Source: Ruegeria sp. HKCCD4315
Lineage (GTDB): Bacteria > Pseudomonadota > Alphaproteobacteria > Rhodobacterales > Rhodobacteraceae
NCBI RefSeq assembly: GCF_013112245.1
Contig: NZ_WVRN01000002.1
Location: forward strand, 248,001-312,000
Reading direction: 5' to 3'
DNA: 64,000 nucleotides
Shown: positions 16,627 through 25,226 of the stretch, piece by piece
Numbering within the stretch: position 1 is the stretch's first letter
How the letters are laid out: every line of letters begins with the position of its first letter
Made by a program: the position numbers and the translations under genes
Notes under the pieces: model-generated
The model's database searches: none
Told to the model about the DNA's origin: nothing
Seen by the model: the letters and a program-made list of their open reading frames with translations, nothing else

Positions 16627-17687
16627 CGGGTCACGAGGTAATCCATGAACTGCGCCAGAAACGCACGCGGGGCGTCTTGGGTGCCTGCAAATACCTGCGC
16701 AAATTCCTGACGGGCAGATACAAGCAGATCGTTGGCCGCATCTTGCGCAAATCGGATGCTGCCATAGTGGCCCATACGCTCAAGCACCCATTCAACATCC
16801 TGATTTGACCGGTTTTCACGCGGGTTTGACAGCATCTCGGCCAATCGCTTCTGTTCCGGTTCATCGGCGTGCAGGCTAAGCTGACCCAACATCAGCGTGC
16901 GTTTGCCCTCATAGATGTCGCCGCCAATTTCCTTGCCATATTTGTCCTGCGAACCAACAAGGTTCAGAACGTCGTCCTGAATTTGAAAAGCTGCGCCCAG
17001 AAAAAAGCCGAACGCGTTGAAATCATCCAGATTTAACGCGCCCAACGCTACATCCTGCGGCCGCGCAATCAATGCCCCGATCCGCATGGGGTGAATGAAA
17101 CTGTACCAACAGGTCTTTTTAAGACACATCCGCAAATAGTCCGAGGCGTCCACGTTCAGTCGGTTGTCCCGTATCCAACCCAGCTCCAACGCCTGACCTT
17201 CAATGGATTGCTGTAGCAGATGGTCGAACTCATCCACGACACGCATTCCGGTTTCCAGCCCAAGCGACCCAAGATTTTGCCGCAACAGCCGCAGGGCCAG
17301 CGCCTGCATCCCGTCGCCTGTATTTATGGCCAAAGGGACTCCAAGCCGCTGGTGCATGCACGCGCGCCCACGCCTGAAATCGCTTTGATCTTCGATGTCA
17401 TCGTGGATCAAAAAGGCATTATGCAAAAGCTCCAGCACAGCTGCGGACACCCGTGCTTCCTCGGTGTTGCCCCCAAAGGCTTCGCAGGTGGCCAGCAATA
17501 GCGCGGGCCGTAGTCCTTTGCCTGATGTTTCGATATAATCCCGTATCGGACCATACAGATAAGCCTGGGGTTCACCCCTTGGCAAAAGCCCCAACAGAGT
17601 TTCACGCGCGCGATCCCCGTAAGAGGTCAGCTGTTTCAGAAACTCCTGCTGTGCCGCAGGGTCCAGATGCGCGGTTCCGGGTTTCAA
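16617..17687 (-). CDS. polyprenyl (geranylgeranyl/farnesyl-type) diphosphate synthase
   Basis: 356 residues of the all-helical trans-isoprenyl diphosphate synthase family. The first Asp-rich motif is HDDIEDQSDFRRGR (residues 95-108, DDxxD form) and the second is IQDDVLNLVG, followed by GKEIGGDIYEGKRTLM. The GKGLRPAL stretch near residue 57 binds isopentenyl diphosphate. It elongates allylic diphosphates; the chain length cannot be read with certainty. It is the last gene of the encapsulin-like operon, three bases after the FAD enzyme gene, so it should supply the isoprenoid precursor for that enzyme. It also resembles polyprenyl synthases found beside family 2 encapsulins. Confidence 0.9.
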   Translation of the reverse strand: MKPGTAHLDPAAQQEFLKQLTSYGDRARETLLGLLPRGEPQAYLYGPIRDYIETSGKGLRPALLLATCEAFGGNTEEARVSAAVLELLHNAFLIHDDIEDQSDFRRGRACMHQRLGVPLAINTGDGMQALALRLLRQNLGSLGLETGMRVVDEFDHLLQQSIEGQALELGWIRDNRLNVDASDYLRMCLKKTCWYSFIHPMRIGALIARPQDVALGALNLDDFNAFGFFLGAAFQIQDDVLNLVGSQDKYGKEIGGDIYEGKRTLMLGQLSLHADEPEQKRLAEMLSNPRENRSNQDVEWVLERMGHYGSIRFAQDAANDLLVSARQEFAQVFAGTQDAPRAFLAQFMDYLVTRQV

Positions 17688-17690
17688 TGT

Positions 17691-19793
17691 TTAACTCTTC
17701 TGCGTGATGATCACGCGGGGTTTGCTGTTCTGCGCACGGTCGGAGGCGAAGGGGGCATCCGTCATTGGCAGAGCCCTGGACAGAACATCAGACTGACCGC
17801 TGTCGCGTCCCAGATCATAGGCTAGATCTTCGGCCACCTCATCTCCGGGGATCGGAAGATCAGCGGTGGGCTCATAGCTGGCCATCAGATCAAACAGTTC
17901 TTTAGGCGGGCAAATCATGCGCAGCGCTTCGGCGATGGCCGGGTCTTCGATGATCCCGCCGGGCTTGGAGTATTCAGCAGTCTGTTCCCCAATGACCGCC
18001 AAAGGTCCGTCGCCGCCGCGATCAACCCCTGTCGTGTCCTGACCCATTTTGAGTGCAGCCTCAACCGCAACCGCGAACCTGTTGTCCCAAGGCAGACCCG
18101 CTTGGTAACGCGCGTAGTCATAGGCGCGCAGCGGTTTCAGGATATCAGGCTCGTGCAGGTCCCAGATCTGGCAGGGCTCGGCATCCGACCCGCTGCGTTG
18201 CAGGATCGCGTTGACCGCCCGGCGCGCGGCCTCATTCGCTCCTTCCATTGTGGCAAGGTCAGTGAAGGTGCGCACATAATCGGAGGCCAGAAAGAAGTTC
18301 GGGATCAATGTGGCCGCATCTGGCCGCAGCCGCCAACTGTTGATTCGGTTGACCAGCAGAGGTTCCACATTGCTTTGTCGTTTGGGATCTTCGGGGTCCT
18401 GCACGATGTCGGGGTCGAGGAACCAATAGTGCATATCCTCATCCCGCAGCACAGTCTCGCCATCTACATTGAGGCTGCGCTTGAGCTGCTCCCAAACCTC
18501 TTTTGCAATCTCTTCCCGGGTGCAATTGCGCGCGGTCTTGCCGTTTAGACCCGGCTTGTCCCATTCCGAAATGTCAATTGAAAGCAGACCCTTGGTTTTG
18601 CCTTCAGCCCAGTTGTCAAAGTTGATCCCCGGCCAGAACTGTTTTTGCGACACGGCGGTCAAAGCCCACGGGCTATCAATGAAGATGACGTGGCCGTTGG
18701 TCAGCGTGACCTCTTTGGTCAAATAAAACTGAATGCCGTTCATCCACTGCACGTCGTTCGCAAGAAGCGGCAGTTTGGCAAGCGCCGGATCGGCCGCCAT
18801 CATCTCGGGCGTCAGAAGTGGCGCGATACGTTCGATCGGCATGGCGCTGATGAACCAGTCGCCTGTGACTTTCTGCTTTTTGCCATCCAGTTCGACCGTC
18901 GCACCGGTGATCCGCCCGTTTTGGCATTCGATGCCTGTCACCTTTGAGTCGAACTTGTAAACCACACCCCTGCTTTTGAGGTAATCCAGCCAGGGTTGAA
19001 TCCAGACAAGGTTTGTCGGCCCGTTCAGCAACCTGTTGCACTGCGGTTCGGGGGTGGCGATGCCCAACTGCAACTGTACAGCAATGTCGCCCACGGTCTT
19101 GGTGCTGGCAGTTGTGGCTTTGGCAGCTACCAAAGACCGGGTCAGGCCAATGGCAAGAAACTTCTGATAAGCTTCCGAGCGGTCTTCCGCCCCGATGAAA
19201 TCCCACCATCCGATCCGTTCGTATTCGTCGAACCGTCGTTCTTTGCAGGATGTCGCTATTCGCCACATGCAGGCAACGAAGTGCTCGACATCCTCATATG
19301 CGATCTGGTCCCTTGGCGAGAGCGCGAAGGCAATTGTCTTGAACGCATCTGCAACGTCCTTGAGAGTGCGAGGAAATCGCTCGGGTACGATGATGCCGGG
19401 CTTGTCGAACTGACTGACCAGAACCTGAGTGGTCGGCACCAGATTATCAAAGCACGTGCCTTTGTCGTAATAAGGCGTGCGGGCCATCGTGTCGGTGATG
19501 TGCCGATAGAAGTTTGGGAAGAACCGGAACCCGTGCTCGCCGGGCAACCATGGGCGTTTTACGCCGGGAGGATAGCTGGCCCCGTCCATCTCGGCCCATT
19601 TTTCCAGCGCCTTGATGTGCTTCGCCTTCGAGCCGTGATCGCCTTCACCCTTCATCACCGGAATGCTGCGTGCCTTGCCGCCGGGGATCATTTGACGTTC
19701 GTGGATCTCAACCTCGAACCCGCGTTCAATCAGTTCGTGCGCGGCGCTCATGCCGGCCACGCCACCGCCAAGAATGACAACTTTTTCAGCCAT
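17691..19793 (-). CDS. FAD-dependent oxidoreductase, phytoene desaturase/amine oxidase-like
   Basis: 700 residues from the ATG at 19793, which has a GAAAGGAA-type ribosome site; an upstream in-frame ATG is less likely. The N-terminal dinucleotide fold is VVILGGGVAGMSAAHELIER with the acidic end VEIHE. The phrase LPGEHGFRFFPNFYRHITDT and the C-terminal FAD motif LASDYVRTFTDLATMEGANE (near residue 560) place it with carotenoid/squalene-type desaturases rather than simple amine oxidases. About 120 residues follow the catalytic core, ending in a low-complexity tail (residues ~665-700). That tail may be an encapsulation signal, which is inference. The start overlaps the DUF3237 gene by 8 bases. 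Cytoplasmic, no signal peptide. Confidence 0.85.
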   Translation of the reverse strand: MAEKVVILGGGVAGMSAAHELIERGFEVEIHERQMIPGGKARSIPVMKGEGDHGSKAKHIKALEKWAEMDGASYPPGVKRPWLPGEHGFRFFPNFYRHITDTMARTPYYDKGTCFDNLVPTTQVLVSQFDKPGIIVPERFPRTLKDVADAFKTIAFALSPRDQIAYEDVEHFVACMWRIATSCKERRFDEYERIGWWDFIGAEDRSEAYQKFLAIGLTRSLVAAKATTASTKTVGDIAVQLQLGIATPEPQCNRLLNGPTNLVWIQPWLDYLKSRGVVYKFDSKVTGIECQNGRITGATVELDGKKQKVTGDWFISAMPIERIAPLLTPEMMAADPALAKLPLLANDVQWMNGIQFYLTKEVTLTNGHVIFIDSPWALTAVSQKQFWPGINFDNWAEGKTKGLLSIDISEWDKPGLNGKTARNCTREEIAKEVWEQLKRSLNVDGETVLRDEDMHYWFLDPDIVQDPEDPKRQSNVEPLLVNRINSWRLRPDAATLIPNFFLASDYVRTFTDLATMEGANEAARRAVNAILQRSGSDAEPCQIWDLHEPDILKPLRAYDYARYQAGLPWDNRFAVAVEAALKMGQDTTGVDRGGDGPLAVIGEQTAEYSKPGGIIEDPAIAEALRMICPPKELFDLMASYEPTADLPIPGDEVAEDLAYDLGRDSGQSDVLSRALPMTDAPFASDRAQNSKPRVIITQKS

Positions 19794-20610
19794 CTGATGT
19801 TCCTTTCGCGGAATAGACGTCAAAGCGCAAGGTGATGTCCGACAGGCTGGCTTCGCCGATGCCAAAACCCTGCACCCGGTTAATCCAGCTATAATTCGGG
19901 TTCGATGTCAGGTAACGCGGCGCGAGCCGCACAGGGGCCGTGGCGGGCAGCTTACCCTTCAAAACTGCGGCGTAACCGTCGGGACCAAATTCACACACGC
20001 CGGTATCTTCAAACAGGATCGGCGCACCCCCTTCGGTTGGCTTGATCAACGCTCTGGCATGTAGCAGTCCCACGCCGTCAGGGCGCACGCGCATCCAATC
20101 GCCTCCAACCGGTTCAATCACCCCTTTTAGGTGCGGGCCTTCGACTGTTCCGCCTTCTTTGATTGCAAAATGCAGCCAGATACCGTCTGGTGTCTCGCCC
20201 GAGATATGAAAGTCGCCGGTGAAGGGCACAGTGAATTTGGCGATATGCTCCAGAACCGGTGACTGCTGCGCTGGCTTTGGCTGTTGCGCAGGTGCCGCAC
20301 TCGGAGCCGTGTCAGGTCCCGGGTCATATTCGCGGCCCCCGGACGTCAAAACCGGACGCCAACTGAGCGACTTGTCGTGCATCAAGGTCGGCAAGGCAGC
20401 CATAAAGTGCTGAAGACCTGTTTGGGGATCGCGGTGCAGAGGCCAGCCGCGAATGGCCCGCTCGGGGCCGCCAGCTTGCGAACAGATCAGCCGCACAGTG
20501 TCATGAGGCGATACGGATGGTCCGGCCTCGATCAAGGCGCGTTTGTCTCCGGCCGCACTGATCGTTTCTGACCAGCGCAGGGTGACACCGCGGTCTGTAA
20601 ACTCGCGCAC
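19786..20610 (-). CDS. two-domain protein with C-terminal DUF3237
   Basis: 274 residues from a GTG at 20610, chosen because GAGGA lies six bases upstream; a TTG at 20616 would overlap that site. Residues ~1-95 form an unrecognised beta-rich domain. Residues ~96-122 are a Pro/Ala/Gln linker (TAPSAAPAQQPKPAQQSP). Residues ~125-270 match DUF3237, a small beta-barrel family (GTVEGPHLKGVIEPVGGDWM, RPDGVGLLHARA, YSWINRVQGFG). DUF3237 proteins occur with flavin or isoprenoid-type enzymes, but no activity is established. It starts 14 bases after the shell gene and overlaps the FAD enzyme gene, so it is a core part of this operon. Confidence 0.75.
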   Translation of the reverse strand: MREFTDRGVTLRWSETISAAGDKRALIEAGPSVSPHDTVRLICSQAGGPERAIRGWPLHRDPQTGLQHFMAALPTLMHDKSLSWRPVLTSGGREYDPGPDTAPSAAPAQQPKPAQQSPVLEHIAKFTVPFTGDFHISGETPDGIWLHFAIKEGGTVEGPHLKGVIEPVGGDWMRVRPDGVGLLHARALIKPTEGGAPILFEDTGVCEFGPDGYAAVLKGKLPATAPVRLAPRYLTSNPNYSWINRVQGFGIGEASLSDITLRFDVYSAKGTSDG

Positions 20611-20624
20611 GACCAAATCCTCGG

Positions 20625-21509
20625 TCAGCAGGTGAGGGTGTGGATTGCCTGTTCTTCCTTGATCCGCAGGCGGAATTTTTGTTGCACGCGGAAGACATGC
20701 TCGCCTTCGGCCGACGTTTGCAGATACTTGACCGAGATTTCGGACGGCACAACGATTTCAACCGGCGCCCCTTGCAGTGACACAAGCGCCGCTTTGTTTG
20801 CGGGTAATGTACCCGAACGCAGCAATGGACCATCCAGAAACGGCAGAATGCTGTCGCGTGGCAGGACCATCGAGTTGTCCATCGGCGTTGTAACAGCCTG
20901 GAACAGGCCATTGCCCATCACACAAGCGTATGGGCCTAGATACCCGCGCGATTCCAATTCGTTGATACCCGCAACCACGGCTTCGAATACTTCAGGTCCG
21001 GTGCAGGTTTTCTTCTTGGAAGACGACGACCCAGAAGATTTCTCGCCTGCTTCCAGCAAGCCTTCATATTTGCCGCCTCCGGTGACGGTGTAAATCGGCG
21101 GCAACGAGGCTGGCGCGCCAGTGGCGGGTTTGGGACCTTCTCCTGTACCGGGTTGACCGTTGAAAATGATGTCATCTTCGACCCGGGCCACAATTGCGGC
21201 AGCACGGCGGAACATGATCATGGCTGCCGACAATTCGGGGTCGGCCATTTGCGCACTTTTCAAGTAGACGTTTACTGAAACTGTGGTCAGGCGCGTGGTG
21301 TCAAAGTCGTTGACACCAAGACGTTTTGCGGTGCCGTTTTCGTTGTCGATCAACTCAAGCCGATTCAGCGGGACAGATTGCGTGTCAGCCGGCAACGGCC
21401 CGTACAGTGGCAGAAAACTTGCGGCCACCCGAGCACGCAGCGCTTCATCATGGACGGCTTTGTTTACAGCGTTCCACTGGTCGTCGCCCCAGTCCAATGC
21501 GTCGGTCAT
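20625..21509 (-). CDS. encapsulin-like nanocompartment shell protein (HK97 fold, linocin M18 family)
   Basis: 294 residues. The N-terminal helix (DDQWNAVNKAVHDEALRARV), the VEDDIIFNGQ segment at 110-119, and the C-terminal run GPYACVMGNGLF, MVLPRDSILPFLDGPLLRSG, ALVSLQGAPVEIVVPSEISV and FRVQQKFRLRI line up, in order, with encapsulins of Thermotoga maritima and Mycobacterium tuberculosis as I recall them. Encapsulins self-assemble into cytoplasmic protein shells that load cargo by short tags. Relative to the family it has extra sequence at about 121-147 and a Ser/Lys stretch (SSGSSSSKKK) at 158-167. The ribosome site AAGAGGG is seven bases upstream. It lies 53 bases after the cyclase gene and leads the isoprenoid genes. 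Confidence 0.83.
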   Translation of the reverse strand: MTDALDWGDDQWNAVNKAVHDEALRARVAASFLPLYGPLPADTQSVPLNRLELIDNENGTAKRLGVNDFDTTRLTTVSVNVYLKSAQMADPELSAAMIMFRRAAAIVARVEDDIIFNGQPGTGEGPKPATGAPASLPPIYTVTGGGKYEGLLEAGEKSSGSSSSKKKTCTGPEVFEAVVAGINELESRGYLGPYACVMGNGLFQAVTTPMDNSMVLPRDSILPFLDGPLLRSGTLPANKAALVSLQGAPVEIVVPSEISVKYLQTSAEGEHVFRVQQKFRLRIKEEQAIHTLTC

Positions 21510-21562
21510 TTCAAATCCCTCTTGGTTGTGCTGCCTTCATCGGTGAGGCACTTGGTTTTTGT

Positions 21563-24500
21563 TCAATTTGCTTCGTTCAGTCGATCCAGAAGTCGCTTGG
21601 CCCGATCTTCTTGGACAACAGCGCCGATGCTGTTGGCCAGCTTCAGCGCCAATTCTGCTTCATCCCGGGCGGCGCCTAATTCTCCGCGTGCGGCAAAGGC
21701 TTTGGCTCGCACTCGGTGATATTCCGGTTTGTTCAGTGTTTCTCCGCGTTCCCAGCCCGGGGTGCAGACCGCCTCAAGACGGTCCAGAGCTTTATCGATG
21801 TCACTATGGTCGATCATGATTTCCGACAGCACGATCTGATTCTGCGGGAATGTGAAGTTACCGCCCGATTTGGAGATCAGGTTCATGCGCGCTTCGATTT
21901 GTTCCGGAACGCCAGCAAGGTTACCTTTTCCGGCCTGTGCAAGGCCCATATAGATGTCCTGCATGGCATGCAGATACAGGAACCCTTCTTCATCCGCGAT
22001 TTTGCGGGCTTCCTTCATTGTGGCGTCCATTCTGTCCCATTCACCCGCATAGGGCAGGAACATACAACAAGCCCCCATAATATAGACAAGGTTAGGCGCA
22101 TGGTTCAGCGCTTTGCTTACCTCGATAGACTGAAGGCGTGCGGCTTCGGCGTCGTCGAACTTGCCTTGCTGCCACAACAGGCAACCCTGGATTGCCAGCA
22201 ATGAGGCCAAGGTCGAGGACTGGGTCATCGGCATCATCGCCATATCAAGTTCGGGCGTGATGAGGGCAAAGGCGCGGTCGATCTGGTGTTCACAATCTGC
22301 GAATTCACCTCGGAAGTAGTGAGTAAAGCTAAGGGCTCGGGCCGTCAGAACGTTGGCGACCGGATCTTCGGTCATTCCGGCCATTACATTTAGCGCTTGT
22401 CCCATCTCCATGGCATGGTTCATATGACCGCCGACAAAGAAGTTGGTCCAGCGACAGAAGGTAGCCGCAAAAAGCGTCTCTCCATCGCCCAGAGCCTGGG
22501 CAAGTTCCATCGCACGGGCGGCTGTTTCCCCGACCTGATCCGCAGACCAGCCATAAATCGCCATATAGGCGGGTAGAATGTTCATCTGAACCCGCAATTC
22601 GAATCCATCACGTTCGGCAGTTGCGGGCATTGTTCCGAGATTACGCAGTGCCGCCCGAAATGCCGATATCGCAGGAAGGTTTGCCAGTCGGGACAGGGCC
22701 AGTTCTCCAGCCGTGAACCAGTGGGTGACGGCCTCGTTCTTTAGCCCTCCCAAATCGCAGTGATGCGCGATGGTATCAGGGGCAGGGCTGCCAAAGGCCT
22801 TGTTCCCATCCAGCAGAGCCTTGGCAATTTTCAGATGCAGTTTTTGCCGGTCTTCCCGCAGCAACGAGTTATAGGCTGTGTCCTGAACCAGAGCGTGGTT
22901 GAACGTATAGGTGGCCGATCCTTCATCGCTGGTGGCTAACAAAACACCGGCCGCAATCAATTGCAGCAAGGCGCGCTCGACATCCATGTCAGCCTGCGCG
23001 ACCGCCTTGATCATATGGGCGGAAAAGCTGCGCCCGATGACGGAACCCAGCTGCGCAACCGGTTTGGCGTTTTCCATCCGGTCAAGGCGCGACATCAACG
23101 AATCCTGAAGGGTGGATGGCACGCTGAGTGCGTCCAGAACCTCGGCATTGATAGGTGCGTCGGCGGGCAATTGGTCTAGAACCGCTTTGGTCATTTCTTC
23201 GATATACAGAGGCACCCCATCCGCTTTTTCGATGATCTGACGGATCAGAATAACCGGCAGGCTATAGGGTTCGGCCACGCGGCGAACCAGTTCGGACGCT
23301 TCGGTGCGTGCTAGCGGTGAAAGATCAACGCTTGTCGCCTTGTCCTGAAAATGCTCGGGCGGCTCGTATTCTGGTCGATGTGACAGAACCACTAGAACGG
23401 GGAAGCCAACCAGATTGTTCGCAAGCGCGTCCAGCAGATCCAGAGTGGTTGCATCGGCCCAGTGTAGATCCTCGACCACCAACAGCAATGTGCCACGCCT
23501 GTCGCAAATGCTGCCGAGGCTGCGCAGCAGCACGTCCATGGATTTGCGTGCTTTTTTAAGAGGATCCGGTTCGGCAGGAGCACCCGAGTCGATGCCCGCC
23601 AGATCCAGCAGGACAGGCAAGTCCGTTTCGTTGACTCGAGGGGCGGACTGAACAAAACCAAATATAGCAGCTCGGATATTGTCGTCCGTCTGGTCCCCAG
23701 ACACGCGCCTTAGTTCACTGACCACGGGGTGCAGAGGAAGGCTGGCCAGATGCGGTGTGCATTGCAGTGTCAGGGGCCTGACCCCAATTGCTTCCGACAA
23801 CGACTTGATGAGCCGCGACTTGCCTATACCCGCTGCGCCGCCGACAAGGGCCATTCGGCCTGACCCGTCCTGTGCTTCAGTCCAGAGCTGCCTCAGGGCC
23901 GACAGATCGTCGTTCCGGGCTACAAGCTTGACAGCAGATCGCCCTGCCCGGGCGTCAAAACGGCTGGTGGATACAGTTTCCTTTAACACGCAATAAACTT
24001 TGCGCTGATTTTCGAAACCTTTAAGGTCGTGGCTGCCACGCGGTTCGAACTCGAATGTGCCTTGCGTAAGGCGCATGGTTTCTGAGGATACAATTACCTC
24101 GCCGGGTTCGGCCAACCCTTGTAGCCGGGACGCCAGATTTGCCGTCTCGCCGACCAGGAATTCCTCTGACCCGAGACTTTTCGAGGATACGACCCCCACA
24201 ACAACCATGCCGGTTGCGATTCCCGCGCGCAGATTTAACTTTTCGCCGAACTTATTCTCGAGGTTCTGAACTGCCTCGATCGTCTCCAGAACTGCACGCA
24301 CGGCGCGTTCTGCATCATCTTCCATGGCCTTCGGATAACCAAAATACACCATGATTCCATCGCCCTGGCGATAGGCCAAATGACAGCCATGCTGTTTCAA
24401 TGTGCCGATCGCCGTGTCCAGATACAGGTTCATAATCTGCATCAGGTCTTCGGGGTCGTACCGCTGGGCCAGCTGGGTGGAACCTACGAGATCACAAAAC

Positions 24501-24760
24501 ACCAGCGTCAGTTGCCTGCGTTCAGCCTCGGACCGAACACCATCTTTATTCGAAGTGTCTTTGCTTCTTAGTTCCGCTTGCGCTTTGCGAAACCGTTTTC
24601 TTTCCCCAACACTTAACCCAAGGTCGCGCAGTTCCGGGTCTGTCAATTCGTCCAGAAGCAGGTCGTCGACACCTTCTTGCCGGAACATCGAAAGATGATC
24701 CTTCAGGCCAGCCAGATTAAGTATTTTGGATATACGTTTTGCCTCAAGGACCCGCGTCAT
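21563..24760 (-). CDS. SAM-domain class III nucleotide cyclase fused to AAA ATPase and TPR region
   Basis: 1065 residues. Residues ~8-62 look like a SAM domain. Residues ~82-260 are a class III cyclase domain with metal Asp90 (VFCDLVGST) and Asp134 (RQGDGIMVYF) and the transition-state Asn208/Arg212 pair (NLASR), so it should be active in making cAMP or cGMP. Residues ~280-560 are a signalling ATPase of the AfsR/COG3899 type with Walker A GGAAGIGKS (307-315) and Walker B LLLVVEDLHWAD. The rest is helical repeat (TPR-like). No membrane segments. It is the first gene of the probable encapsulin-like operon and is the obvious candidate for its control, though it could be independent. Confidence 0.88.
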   Translation of the reverse strand: MTRVLEAKRISKILNLAGLKDHLSMFRQEGVDDLLLDELTDPELRDLGLSVGERKRFRKAQAELRSKDTSNKDGVRSEAERRQLTLVFCDLVGSTQLAQRYDPEDLMQIMNLYLDTAIGTLKQHGCHLAYRQGDGIMVYFGYPKAMEDDAERAVRAVLETIEAVQNLENKFGEKLNLRAGIATGMVVVGVVSSKSLGSEEFLVGETANLASRLQGLAEPGEVIVSSETMRLTQGTFEFEPRGSHDLKGFENQRKVYCVLKETVSTSRFDARAGRSAVKLVARNDDLSALRQLWTEAQDGSGRMALVGGAAGIGKSRLIKSLSEAIGVRPLTLQCTPHLASLPLHPVVSELRRVSGDQTDDNIRAAIFGFVQSAPRVNETDLPVLLDLAGIDSGAPAEPDPLKKARKSMDVLLRSLGSICDRRGTLLLVVEDLHWADATTLDLLDALANNLVGFPVLVVLSHRPEYEPPEHFQDKATSVDLSPLARTEASELVRRVAEPYSLPVILIRQIIEKADGVPLYIEEMTKAVLDQLPADAPINAEVLDALSVPSTLQDSLMSRLDRMENAKPVAQLGSVIGRSFSAHMIKAVAQADMDVERALLQLIAAGVLLATSDEGSATYTFNHALVQDTAYNSLLREDRQKLHLKIAKALLDGNKAFGSPAPDTIAHHCDLGGLKNEAVTHWFTAGELALSRLANLPAISAFRAALRNLGTMPATAERDGFELRVQMNILPAYMAIYGWSADQVGETAARAMELAQALGDGETLFAATFCRWTNFFVGGHMNHAMEMGQALNVMAGMTEDPVANVLTARALSFTHYFRGEFADCEHQIDRAFALITPELDMAMMPMTQSSTLASLLAIQGCLLWQQGKFDDAEAARLQSIEVSKALNHAPNLVYIMGACCMFLPYAGEWDRMDATMKEARKIADEEGFLYLHAMQDIYMGLAQAGKGNLAGVPEQIEARMNLISKSGGNFTFPQNQIVLSEIMIDHSDIDKALDRLEAVCTPGWERGETLNKPEYHRVRAKAFAARGELGAARDEAELALKLANSIGAVVQEDRAKRLLDRLNEAN

Positions 24761-25226
24761 TGTTCTGCGATCCTGCTCATATTTTTCCCCTCATCGCTCC
24801 ACACGTATATATTGTATTTGTATAGGCAAAAATAGAGAGGAATTTTTTTGGAATCCATCTTACGCGAGGGTGCATTCGTTAACGTGTTACCTTGTTTGAA
24901 GAATTCCTTTTGAGATTTCAATACTCTTTGGTCTGCTTTGCGTAGAAACCCTGAATTTAAGTTTCAATGTGATCTTTCGCGGTTCATTTCACTTTCTTCT
25001 ATCCAGTTTTAACTTCGTGGCTTCCTAAATGCGCTCAGATTAAGAAATGAACTCATCCTGCCTGATTGCACGGAAAGAAGGCTGCATGCGCACTCTACCC
25101 GTCGCTGTTGATGATCCACCTTAACTGCGTTCAAAACCAGCAGTTTCGCCAATTGACAATTTCATAACCCTCGCTCAATGCGGTAGGGATGATCGCAAGT
25201 CTGAATTCACGGAGCGCGGCTCCAAA
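24761..25226. other. AT-rich divergent intergenic region
   Basis: 466 bases, more AT-rich than the genes on either side, between the divergent cyclase gene (minus) and the methyltransferase pseudogene (plus). It must contain promoters for both. The stretch 24800-24850 is rich in A/T (TATATATTGTATTTGTATA) and could be the cyclase promoter. A TTGACA at 25153-25158 could be a -35 for the plus strand, but I find no matching -10. No small gene or RNA is recognisable. Confidence 0.6.

Noticed and set aside
25153..25166. Possible eighth Fnr/Nnr-type box (TTGACAATTTCATA)
   Set aside because: Only one half-site matches; the second half TCATA is unlike GTCAA. More likely a chance -35-like sequence.
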